In this document: piece after piece, positions 15,947 through 26,500 of the stretch | Position numbering within the stretch: position 1 is the stretch's first letter | Layout: the number at the start of each line of letters is the position of its first letter | IMG/VR virus record: IMGVR_UViG_3300024503_000441 | Coordinates: 1-64,000 of that record | From: a virus | Length of the DNA: 64,000 bases | Reading direction: 5' to 3' (one strand) | The notes under the pieces: model-generated | Seen by the model: only the letters and a program-made list of their open reading frames with translations | What the model was told of the DNA's origin: nothing | The model's database searches: none | Made by a program: the position numbers and the translations under genes

Positions 15947-17398
15947 ATGGCATTAGTCATCAAAGATAGAGTAAAAGCAAGGACTCGTACAGTTGGTACG
16001 GGCTCTTTAACATTAGAAAATACAGTTCCAGGATTCCAGAGCTTTGAAGCAGTGGGCAATGGAAATGAAACCTACTACGGTATCACTGATACTGTGGGTA
16101 ACTGGGAAATCGGACGCGGTACATATAGTTCTGTAGGCCCGACCTTATCTAGAGATTCAGTACTTTCTTCAAGCAACAACAATCAACTAGTACCCTTTGA
16201 CATAGGATCAAAGACAGTTTTCTGCACATTTCCAGCCAGCCTAGCGCAGACAAACTTCTCTAATGCAGGATCGGGTTTTGGTAGTTTTACTCTAAACGGG
16301 CATACTATCGATACCACTGATGCTGGAGCGATTACCTTACAGCGAGCTACTACTGTTAACGGAAATCTAACAGTAAATGGAAACGTTATTTCCACAGGAA
16401 GTTTTGCTGGAAATGCTGCTACAGCTACAAAACTTTTAACATCAAGAACAATCAACGGTGTAGCATTTGACGGTTCAGCTAACATAACTGTTACAGCCGA
16501 TGCTAACACTTTATCTGGCACAACACTAAAACCAGCAGTGATCAACTCTAGTCTAGTCAGCGTAGGAACTATCACTACTGGAACATGGTCAGCAAACTTT
16601 GGTGCTGTCAGCGGAGCAAATTTAACTAACCTAACAGCAGGAAACTTAACTGGAACCATACCATACGGTGTCTTAGGTAACAGCAATCTCTATGTAGGTA
16701 CTACACAGATAGCACTTAATAGAGGACCAGCATCACAGACCTTAACAGGAATCAGCGTTGATGGAAATGCCTACAGTGCTACAAAGTTACAGACTTCAAG
16801 GAATATTAACGGAGTTGCTTTTGACGGACAGATTGACATAACAGTTCCTGCAGCATCTAATACATTAACTGGCACAACACTAGCATCTAATGTCGTTAAC
16901 AGCAGTCTTACCAGCGTTGGTACATTAACTGCACTAACTGTTAATAATACCGTCCATAGAACCGTAGCTACATTTACAAGAAAACATTCTACTACACAGC
17001 TAGTATCAAATGCCACAGCAGGTAAGATAGAATTTGACACAGTGGTTGATTCAGTATCAACTACAGGTATAACATATCAAGGAGCACTTGATGCATTTCC
17101 AGGACGTTTTGTAAACACCAGCGGCGAAACTAGATCTGTGCATGTGAGTTTTAGTATACCTTTTGATGTAAACAATGCAGGTTTTAGAGCTGCATGGATA
17201 GAAAAAGTCGGAGTTATCAAACTTAAATCTACCACAGTACCCATAGCAGGTGACTACCCACAGATTAGTATTTCGACTACATTTACTCTAGCTCCTACAG
17301 AATATTTTGAAATATATGCTTATCAAACATCAGGCGTTAACCTTGCCACTGGCACTGGACCGTTTGGTGGAAACTATGTTGAAGTAACTTGGATATAA
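15947..17398 (+). CDS. Long tail-fibre protein with repeat modules
   Basis: 483 residues. N-terminal attachment-like region (MALVIKDRVKARTRTVGTGS), then repeat modules with the pattern L-x-T-S-R-x-I-N-G-V-A-F-D-G at about residues 164-178 and 281-293, each followed by a TLSGTTL/TLTGTTL strand. This 'tINGvaFDGsanI' pattern is widespread in phage fibre and collagen-like tail proteins and also appears in the protein at 60723. The C-terminal ~130 residues form a distinct domain starting near TFTRKHSTTQLVS. Probably a distal fibre subunit. Confidence 0.75.
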   Translation: MALVIKDRVKARTRTVGTGSLTLENTVPGFQSFEAVGNGNETYYGITDTVGNWEIGRGTYSSVGPTLSRDSVLSSSNNNQLVPFDIGSKTVFCTFPASLAQTNFSNAGSGFGSFTLNGHTIDTTDAGAITLQRATTVNGNLTVNGNVISTGSFAGNAATATKLLTSRTINGVAFDGSANITVTADANTLSGTTLKPAVINSSLVSVGTITTGTWSANFGAVSGANLTNLTAGNLTGTIPYGVLGNSNLYVGTTQIALNRGPASQTLTGISVDGNAYSATKLQTSRNINGVAFDGQIDITVPAASNTLTGTTLASNVVNSSLTSVGTLTALTVNNTVHRTVATFTRKHSTTQLVSNATAGKIEFDTVVDSVSTTGITYQGALDAFPGRFVNTSGETRSVHVSFSIPFDVNNAGFRAAWIEKVGVIKLKSTTVPIAGDYPQISISTTFTLAPTEYFEIYAYQTSGVNLATGTGPFGGNYVEVTWI

Positions 17399-17399
17399 T

Positions 17400-18608
17400 A
17401 TGGCACCAGTCGGCGGTGGAGGCGGACCTCCAATATTTTTAAACGATGAGGAACCAGTAGTATTAGATGATATTACTTCTGGCGAAGGCGCTCTAGGCGA
17501 AAGTTATAACGCCTATAATCCCGCAGCGGCATTAGGTCGTATCGGTGGCAAGTTATTAAAAGACAACCTTCTAAGGAATGGTGTTGATTTAACCTTCAGG
17601 AATCTCGCCAGCGACCCTGATCTATTATACCTAGACGTTACTAATAAACGAATCGGTATAAACATCAGCAGCCCAACTGTAGCATTAGATCTTACCGGTC
17701 AGAATATTGTAACCAAAGGGCTAGAAGCTACCGGACAAGCACAGATCGGCAATGTTTTAATACAAGCACCTAATACTTTCAGTACAGTAACTGGCCCTTT
17801 AGCTATCAGTCCTGCAGATATTGGAACTCCCTTCCAGCATAAGATATTACAGACCAGTGGATTAGAAATACGTGCAAACTACATTGGTAGTCTTAGCAAT
17901 GGAAATATCGTGCTTGATCCTAATGGTTCGGGTACCGTAGAGTTTACAACTACTACTAATACTGTTGGCGATGTAGATGTTACTGGAAACATATTTGTAC
18001 AGGGCAATGTTAAAGCCAATGGCGGAAATATTACCATCGGCGACCAAGCCACTGATACAGTAACCATATCTCCAAATATATCACAAGATCTATTACCTAG
18101 CACAACAAACACCGTAGACATTGGTAGTGCCAGTAAGAAGTGGCAAAACATATACACTGAAGAATGGCGTCGATTTACTAATCTTAATGTTAACGCATTA
18201 ACGATTAATAACAATACAAAAATTGACGGTGTTAACAATACTCTTTTTGACATCGCTACTAACGATACACTTACGCTTTCTCCAGGAACAGGTGTCGTTA
18301 ACATAGAAAATATAAGTATCAAAGACAGTGATATCACTAATCTATCAGCTTCTACTCCTTTACAGCTAGCTAGTACAGGTAACGGTTATTGGAAGTTTGC
18401 TGACAGCAATGGCTTTGTACTCCCATCGGGAACAGACGCAGAAGCACCTGTAAACCCAGAACCTGGATTTACCCGTTGGAATACTGACAAGGGCTACGTA
18501 GAGTGCTATGATGGCAGCGTTTATATTATTGCCACTGGCCCGGGCGATGTAGTCAACCGTGATAAAATGGAAGAGTATGTCAATCTTTGGACCTTCGTAC
18601 TGGGTTAA
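17400..18608 (+). CDS. Fibre protein, paralog of the next gene
   Basis: 402 residues. After a Gly-rich, acidic N-terminus comes GRIGGKLLKDNLLRNGVDLT and the DLLYLDVTNKRIGINISSP block, which is repeated almost motif for motif in the gene at 18760 (GRISGPLLKANLNRDGVDLA, DLLYLSVNNSRIGVNNVSP). The middle is strand-turn repeat sequence with GNI/GNV motifs. The C-terminus ends in GFTRWNTDKGYVECYDG and a short helix. The pair probably arose by tandem duplication. Starts one base after the previous stop. Confidence 0.75.
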   Translation: MAPVGGGGGPPIFLNDEEPVVLDDITSGEGALGESYNAYNPAAALGRIGGKLLKDNLLRNGVDLTFRNLASDPDLLYLDVTNKRIGINISSPTVALDLTGQNIVTKGLEATGQAQIGNVLIQAPNTFSTVTGPLAISPADIGTPFQHKILQTSGLEIRANYIGSLSNGNIVLDPNGSGTVEFTTTTNTVGDVDVTGNIFVQGNVKANGGNITIGDQATDTVTISPNISQDLLPSTTNTVDIGSASKKWQNIYTEEWRRFTNLNVNALTINNNTKIDGVNNTLFDIATNDTLTLSPGTGVVNIENISIKDSDITNLSASTPLQLASTGNGYWKFADSNGFVLPSGTDAEAPVNPEPGFTRWNTDKGYVECYDGSVYIIATGPGDVVNRDKMEEYVNLWTFVLG

Positions 18609-18620
18609 TTCCTATTCGGC

Positions 18621-18627
18621 ATAAATA
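18621..18627 (+). promoter_or_regulatory. Late promoter core before structured leader B
   Basis: ATAAATA 132 bases upstream of the next ATG. The predicted transcript start near 18633 places a strong hairpin at the extreme 5' end of the mRNA. Confidence 0.6.
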
Positions 18628-18635
18628 CTATTACT

Positions 18636-18742
18636 GTAAGGACCCGACCAAGGTCTTTACGATACTCAACTGTGGTAAACCAGCAAAGAGCCGTTAAAGC
18701 GGATGCGGAGAAATCCAAAATAGGTTAACCGTGAAACACGGG
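18636..18742 (+). promoter_or_regulatory. Structured 5' leader element B
   Basis: Three elements fill this non-coding leader. A 9-bp stem (GTAAGGACC with GGTCTTTAC, one G-T pair, 7-base loop) lies at 18636-18660. AAGAGCCG...CGGATGCGGA at 18686-18709 is shared with leader A at 13475-13504. A perfect 5-bp stem CCGTG/CACGG with AAA loop lies at 18729-18741. AGGAG stands before the ATG at 18760. The whole 18609-18759 interval has no gene. Confidence 0.45.
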
Positions 18743-18759
18743 GTCGTATAGGAGAGCGC

Positions 18760-19809
18760 ATGGCTATTGGTCGTATCAGTGGGCCGCTGCTCAAGGCTAA
18801 CCTGAACCGTGACGGTGTGGACCTAGCCTTTGAGACGGACTTACTCTATCTAAGTGTTAATAACTCGCGCATCGGCGTTAATAACGTATCTCCTACGGCC
18901 GCTCTAGATGTTAACGGTACAACAAAATCAACAAACATAACAGTAGCAAATCAAGTTACTGTTGGAAACCTAGTTATTTCTGGCAACACACTTGCCAGCA
19001 CATCAGGAACTATTTCTTTTGTTCCTTCGGGTAATCAAGCTACTGTATATCATTCAAAACTACAAGTTGATGAGATACAGATCAGCGGAAATACTATTTC
19101 CACATTCAACTCAAATGCAAATCTAGAACTAGTTCCAAACGGTTCTGGCAAGCTAATGATTACCGGTAACACAAACATCACCGGTGATTTGAATGTCACT
19201 GGAAACATTTCCGCTACAGGAAATATCACTATCGGTGGTAATGTAACCATCGGTGATCAATCAACAGATAATGTAGTATTCAATGCAGGCATTAACAGCA
19301 ACGTTCTGCCTGTAACCGACAACGCATACAGTCTAGGAAGTCCTTCAAAGAGATGGCGCAGCGTGTATGCCACAAACTTGTTCACTGATAACTTTAATAC
19401 TCCAACATTCAATGTCGGCAATATTAACTTTACTGGTAACACAATCAGTACACCAACAGGACAAGATCTCTTTATCAACGGTAATGGTACCGGTGGTATA
19501 AGATTAGGTAACTTCAAGGTAGTTGACAACACTATCACTAACGTATTATCTGGTGCTATCAGCCAGATAGTACAAACAGGAACAGGTTACGTCAAGTTTG
19601 CCGGCACTAACGGTTTTGTTCCACCGGTTGGAACCAACGCTCAACGTCCAAACAATCAAGTTCTAGGTATGACAAGATATAACACTCAGTCAAAAGCACT
19701 TGAAGTATGGGATGGATTAACATGGGCTAGCCCTGCAGGTGCTGCAGGTGCTGTCAGTCAAGCACAAGCACAAGACATCGCGCTGTCTTTAGTGATCATA
19801 TTAGGATAA
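18760..19809 (+). CDS. Fibre protein, paralog of the preceding gene
   Basis: 349 residues with the same N-terminal module as 17400-18608 but without its Gly-rich extension. The centre has GNISATGNITIGGNVTIGDQ and similar turns, giving a regular beta-solenoid or trimeric fibre. The paralogous C-terminal unit has MTRYNTQSKALEVWDG. It begins after a long structured leader with its own late promoter, so it can be transcribed separately from its sister gene. AGGAG lies nine bases before the ATG. Confidence 0.75.
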   Translation: MAIGRISGPLLKANLNRDGVDLAFETDLLYLSVNNSRIGVNNVSPTAALDVNGTTKSTNITVANQVTVGNLVISGNTLASTSGTISFVPSGNQATVYHSKLQVDEIQISGNTISTFNSNANLELVPNGSGKLMITGNTNITGDLNVTGNISATGNITIGGNVTIGDQSTDNVVFNAGINSNVLPVTDNAYSLGSPSKRWRSVYATNLFTDNFNTPTFNVGNINFTGNTISTPTGQDLFINGNGTGGIRLGNFKVVDNTITNVLSGAISQIVQTGTGYVKFAGTNGFVPPVGTNAQRPNNQVLGMTRYNTQSKALEVWDGLTWASPAGAAGAVSQAQAQDIALSLVIILG

Positions 19810-19816
19810 GAGAACT

Positions 19817-20149
19817 ATGCCAACAGCATTTAAAAACGTTTTACAATCGAACTTAGGAACAGCGCCAACTACAGTATTGACTACAGACGCTGGTGTTAAA
19901 ACTACGATAGTAGGAATCAGCCTTACAAATGTTACTAGCAGTATCGTATTAGCTAGCATACACCTAGAAGATAGCGTATCGGCTACTTCTGCGTATTACA
20001 TACAGAATGCTGTAATACCGCCCAACCAGAGTTTGCGAGTAGTCAATGGCGGCGAACGTCTAGTGTTAGGTGAGCAAACAGCAATAGTTATAACTACAAA
20101 TACCGATGATAGTGTTGATCTAGTATTAAGTTACGTAGAGATCAGCTAA
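19817..20149 (+). CDS. Small beta-rich structural protein
   Basis: 110 residues, Val/Thr/Ser-rich, of the same size class and pattern as the proteins at 15036 and 39094. A central NAVIPPNQSLRVVNGGERLV turn matches their VPAGE and VPNGV segments. Eight-base gap from the upstream fibre gene. No catalytic features. Probably a tail decoration or fibre-joining subunit (inference). Confidence 0.68.
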   Translation: MPTAFKNVLQSNLGTAPTTVLTTDAGVKTTIVGISLTNVTSSIVLASIHLEDSVSATSAYYIQNAVIPPNQSLRVVNGGERLVLGEQTAIVITTNTDDSVDLVLSYVEIS

Positions 20150-20159
20150 GGAGATATAA

Positions 20160-20537
20160 ATGAGTTACGTTGGACAGATTACAACCGCAGACATACTTGG
20201 TACAGGTAACCCGAGATATTTCCTTGCACTTCGTAGAGATGAAGCAGGCAATCTTTATTTTGCTAAGATTGATCAGATCAACTCTACAGAAAAGATCATT
20301 ATTAATGTTCCCGGACCTAATGCCCAGAACTACGAAGATTTTGAATACGGTGTTGATTTTTTTGATGGAAGAACAGCCCAAGACCATAGCAGACCATATG
20401 AAAATCTGTTCTACGATCAATATCGTTGGGATGACAAGAATATTTTTTATTATATCACAGCCAAAGGAGAGTTGGCAGTAAGAGTTAACCAGGCCTATGA
20501 GTATGATCCAAGTCAGATCATGCCACCGGTAGTCTAA
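20160..20537 (+). CDS. Structural protein of marine T4-like type
   Basis: 125 residues: MSYVGQITTADILGTGNPRY at the start, NLYFAKIDQINSTEKIIIN, then an acidic aromatic block NYEDFEYGVDFFDGR and YDQYRWDDKNIFYYITAKGE. I recognise the general type as a conserved unnamed virion gene upstream of giant fibre genes. AAGGAG is present before the ATG. Function unknown; a connector between baseplate and fibre is one possibility. Confidence 0.68.
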   Translation: MSYVGQITTADILGTGNPRYFLALRRDEAGNLYFAKIDQINSTEKIIINVPGPNAQNYEDFEYGVDFFDGRTAQDHSRPYENLFYDQYRWDDKNIFYYITAKGELAVRVNQAYEYDPSQIMPPVV

Positions 20538-20558
20538 AATATTTAGGAAAACACAAAA

Positions 20559-23500
20559 ATGGCAGCAGAGTTTAAGATAGCGAGATTAAGATATAACTGG
20601 GCAGGACAGTGGGTTACTGGTGAGTTTTATAACAGAGACGCCGTAGTTCAGTATAATGGTAAGACATACATATGTCTTATTCCACATAATGCTAGCGATT
20701 TTTATAATGACCTAGCACACGTAACACCTTCGGGTGCTATTACTCCATATTGGGAACTATCGGTAGATGGTAAGACCTGGAAACAAGAGTGGACCTCCAA
20801 TACCTATTACAGTCTAGGTAATATTGTCACCTACGGCGGTGTAGTTTATGTCTGTTCAGAGAGTCATACCAGCTCAAACAATCCACAGCCTCAGATCGAT
20901 CTTAGCAAATGGGTAACGCTATCTACCTTTACTAAGTGGGACAACGCATGGACTCCTAATACAGTATACGGCAAAGGTGACACCGTCAAGTATGGCGGAA
21001 TCGTCTACGAATGTAATACAAATCATATTTCTGCTGTTGATGTTGCCACAGGACTTGAATCAGATCAATCTAAATGGTCATTAGTTAACAATGGAATAGA
21101 GTACAAAGGCACATGGATGTCTAATGTACGATATAAGTTAAACGATATCGTTTATCGTAGTCCAGATCTTTATATTTGTACAGCTGGTCACACATCAGGA
21201 ACATATGATTCTTCGATAACATTTGATCCTACAAAATGGCAGATATGGATGCCTGGACTTGAACTCCAAACAACATGGAGTCAGTTTGCTATCTACAATC
21301 CAGGTGACGTAGTTATCTATGGTGGATACACATACGTTTGTACAGAAGAAAACAATCAAAATAACATTCCTTCAATGTCATCGTTGTCTTGGTCTATCTT
21401 GACTCAAGGTTTCAACATGAAGGCCGAATGGGATGGAATGCAATCTTATAAGATTGGCGATGTAGTAAGAAAAGGTGGAATACTTTTTGAAGCAGCACAA
21501 GATGTTCCTGCTACAACTCAACAGCTCGATACAGATCCTACTTCATATGTTGTTTCAACATCAGTTACTTCAGCTACAGGAACTACATTGGTAGTGACTA
21601 GTACTGCTGCTATCCGTCCTGGAATGATCATTACTGGACCTGGTTTTACGATTGGTCAAAGAGTTTCACAGGTAACTGACGGAACTACCCTAGTGATGGA
21701 TAGAGGACCAGACGGTGTTAGTACCAACGGTGATACGGTTACATTTACAGGTGTTAACTATGTCTATTGGACTCCGTTGGTTATGGGTCTAAACTATCTA
21801 GCTCGTTGGCAGTACAGCACCAATTCTAGTCCTATAGTTTATTCAGTCGGTGATGTTGTCTACTGGCAAAACTTTACCTATCGTTGCATAAGAAATCATA
21901 GTGCTAGTACAAAGATTGATATCATAATGAATAGACCTGACCTAGATACAGCTAATATGTATTGGGTCAAACTAGTAGCACATGCTCCTAAGAATGCTAT
22001 GAATCAACTTGGTGACCTAGAAACATATGTTTCTGGTTATACAAACACAGCTATCGCGATAGGTGAAAAAGATAAGGTTCTAAAAGCCAGTTCTAAACTT
22101 CCTACATGGAGCACGATTAACGAGATTACTAACGTATTCTATGTATCAACTACACAAGGTGTAGATGACACACAACACGGAACATCATGGGACAAGCCTT
22201 TTGCCACAATCAAATATGCCTGCGATAAAATCCTAGAAGGAACTTTCTTCCATAATGCTAGGTATCTAGCTGAAGCGAATAGAGATTGGATCATCGAAGA
22301 GATGTGGCAATATATGTTATATGCCAAAGCTAACTCGCTCGACGGATTCACTCCAAGCTCGGTATTTGACGAAACAAAAACAAGAAGAGATGCTGGATTT
22401 ATTCTAGAAGCTGTCTTATATGATCTAGGACGTGGCGGCAACGGTCAGACAGTTATGCAGACTCTAGCATATTTTGTTGACGGATCAAAAACACAGTTTT
22501 ACAATGCAGGAACTGAAGCGGTCATGCCGTACATCATTGCTGCTATTAACAAGATACAAAGTTTAGTGATACAAAATGCGATCACTAGCACACCATTATT
22601 ACCGATTAACGACTATCAGGTCTTGAATAACATACCTGTGGATCTCCGAGTACCGCAGATTACTGATGCGGCAAATCATCCGTTGGAAACCGGTGCTATC
22701 GATGCGATAAATGCTCTATTTGCTTTACCTATTTCAGCGTTCACCAGTCATTCTACTACTGGATTGCCTCCAGCTAACCAAGGTATTACATCGACTATCT
22801 TTGTTAAGACAGGTACATATAAAGAAACATTGCCAATCACAGTTCCAGAGATGACTGCAATCGTTGGTGATGAACTTAGAGGTACAGTCGTACAACCTAA
22901 TATTGTTATCAACACAGTAGTTAAAAGTTCATCTTCTGCCGATAACTCATTTACAGTTATAACTACAGAAGGTCTAAATCATGGAACTCCGGTACAGTTT
23001 TCTGGAGCTATCGATATTGGTGCTCCAACAAAAACTATCGGCGGAACTACTACCGGAACAACTTTCTATGTGAATGACACAAACGCTGCTAACGTTGGTG
23101 TGCCAGAAGTAAATGAAATCGAATACCTTAACGGTAGCTTAACACATCCAGATGGACACAGTAAGATCCTTGGATTTGCACTTGACGGTTATCCTGTTTA
23201 TGGTCCTTATGGCTATTCTCAAGCTACTAATGCTAACTCTGCTACAAAACGTATGCAGAGTGGTTATACTCTTAATAGTCCTTCGACTAGAGTAGCACCA
23301 GCTACAAACGTTAGCCAGTATCCTATGGGCATGTTTAACGAAGATTGGAGCTTTACTAACCCTCAAGGCACCGATCTCGATCTTTATAATGGACGTTATT
23401 GTGTAACTCCTGATTATCCTAACGGCACATATGCTTATTTCTGCACTATTGATGCAAACGGCGACCCAGCATATCCATATGTCCTAGGTAAAAAGTTCTA

Positions 23501-26500
23501 TGGCGATCCAAATCCTTTTATCAGCGACTACTACAGTGGCGGAGGATCAGCACCTGCAGGATATGAAATCGCATATACAAGTCAAAAATCAAACTTTGAC
23601 GGACGCCAGCACAGCTGGACTATTACCAATGGCGGTGGTAACATCAAGATTAAATCTACTGGTGTCCCTTATCACAGTTTTGGAAACCCAGCAGGCGCAA
23701 ACAATCCTAACGTAAAAGATTGGAACCTAACATTTAAGCTTCGTGCAGGAACTAACGTAGCATCGTTGACACATCCTGATGTAGGATATGGTCCTATTGG
23801 ATTCTGGTTAAATGGTGTCGCTATGTTCTCACCTAGCGCAGCACAAGGTTCACCTAACGGATTTACTTCTATACCTGGATATACCTACAATGCATCATAT
23901 GCAGCTGGCGAGGCACTAGGTTATTCATTTGGTGAAGATCTTGCAGGTGGTCATGCTACGCCTGATAGTACATATCACTATCATGATTTTAGTTTTGCAG
24001 AAGCATGGACTACCGGTCTAGGTTCAACTATCGTTGGCACAGCGATTACTAGTACTAAGTTCAGCCTTAGTACATTCCCAGGCGGACCTATATTCCCTGT
24101 TCAAACACAAACAGCAGGTAATGTAGCTATTTTCTTGTTCGGCGGTGATGCAATCAAAGATATGTTCCATTTAAGAAACGGAACAGGTCTAAGAAATATG
24201 ACGTTTACTGGACTGTTAGGTTCATTGAGCGGTATTAACGCTAATCAAACTCAGCGTCCCACAGGCGGTTCTTATTCAAGCCTTGACCCAGGACGTGGAC
24301 CAAATGACTCACGTAGTTGGATTTACCAACGTTCTCCATACACACAGAACTGTTCTGTGTTCGGATATGGATGTACTGGTATCAAGATTGACGGAGACCT
24401 ACACAACGGTGGAAACAAATCAATCGTTGCCAACGACTACACAACTATTCTTTCAGGCGGTGTAGGCGTATGGTGTACCGGACATAACGCACTAACAGAA
24501 CTTGTTTCTGTGTTCGCATATTATTCTTATGCCGGTTACATCGCTGAAGGTGGAGGAAAGATTCGTGCAACTAACGGTAATACATCATATGGTACATATG
24601 GTGTTATCGCAGAAGGTTACGATCTTGCCGAAGTTCCTATCTCTGGAAATGTATACAACAAATCATCACAGATACAAGCATCAGTACAGAGCTCATTGAG
24701 CGGTAATGCCCAGCTAGTTGGTCTAAACTATAAGAATGCTGGTAATAACTATTTGACCAGTACACTAAACTTCTTAGACTACAGTAACGTCTATAACAAC
24801 GTGGCGTGGAGCACTGATGGTAATGTTAGCATACAGAAAAACCAGATAGCACCTACAGGAAACTCCGAAGCATGGACTCTTACAGGTACTACTGGCGGTA
24901 CAGATAGTGCTTACATCTATCAATCAGTAGCGATACCAGCGGCAGGTAAAACTTATTCAGGCCTTTCAGCTACTAACTTAACAGGTAGTGGTATCGGTGC
25001 ATTATTTGACATAACTGTTACAAGTACCGGTTATGTAGTTTCGGTCAATCAAGGCGGTAGCGGCTATGTTACTGGAAACCAGATGTTCGTACCTGGCGAT
25101 CAGCTAGGTGGTCTAGTAACTACTAATGATTGTACAATCACTGTAACTTCACTAAGCGGCTCGGCTATATTAACAGTTAGTGTAACTGGAACAGTTCCGC
25201 AGAACAGTGCTAGAAACTATACTCTTAGTGCTTATGTAAAATATGGAAATGTTCCATCGGTTGATCTTTACGGAACATTTAGCGGTAATACCACAGTTAG
25301 AAGTTCAGTAAACTATAACTTCCTCACAGGTGTAACCACAGCCAGCAGCGACGGAACTGGATTTGTTCCTTCACAATACGGCGTTGTGGTGTTGCCAAAC
25401 GGATGGTATAGACTATGGATGGCCGTAAATGATGTAACCGGTCTTAATACCAATCTAGAATATAGATTATATGCACGTGGTAGAAATAACGGTGCAGGAT
25501 ATACTTATTTCTATGGTTCTCAACTAGAGCTTTCAACAAACACTGGTAAACCTAGTTTCTATTTTGAAACTGATAATAACAACTACACTTCATATGCCAA
25601 CTTCAACATACAAGGTGCTGGTACTGGAGCTCTTGTAGTCGGCGATGAAAATAGAACACAGTCAGTATTCCAGACACGTATCACTGATCTTTCCGGAAGC
25701 GGAACTCCTGGTGGAGCTGGTTATCTAACAGCTAGTAATAACGCCCAAGGCGGTACTGATACCTATGTATTATTAGCAGGATCAGACACTAAGTCAGATA
25801 CCAACTATGTAGGTATGAATGTCTTTATTAATAGTGGAACAGGTGCTGGTCAATATGGTACTATCAGTTATTTTGACAGTGGCAATAGTAAACGTGCCAA
25901 CGTATTGAAGCCTTCCTTTAAACAGTTGAACATCACAGCAACAACAAGCAGTACTAATAACTTTACTCTTGGTTCAGGATCTAACGTGTCTCAGCTGTAT
26001 GTTGGAATGCCATGTGAGTTTACGCCAACCTATTATACAACATCGACCACAAATACAAGTACAGGAACTGTGCTAGTCACAGCAGTATCTGGCGGTATTT
26101 ACAATCTTGTAACTGTGGCTACAACAGCTCAGTTGAGAGTAAACCAGCCTATTAAGTTTTTTGCATCAGACAATACACAAGCTATGTTTGGTGGTATTAC
26201 TCCTGATTATTTCTACTATATTTCGTCGATCATTGATAGTACAACCATACAGATTACTGCTACTATCTATGGACCTGTTGCACAGTTAGTGACAGCCACT
26301 GGTCAGATGACTATGAGTTTCCCTGCAGGAAATAGTTTTATCACTGTAGGCAGCACAGCAAATATGCTACCAAACTTAGTTGCACAGTTTACCGGTGGAA
26401 CCGCACTCGGAGGACTCACACTAGGAAATACCTACTACATACAAGATATCATAGATGGATATAACTTTACTATTTCTAATAGTCTAGTAACTGTAGCTCC

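Noticed and set aside
16183-16686. Antisense frame of 167 residues inside the fibre gene at 15947
   Set aside because: Composition is that of a mirrored Thr/Val/Asn repeat gene; the sense frame is continuous fibre sequence.
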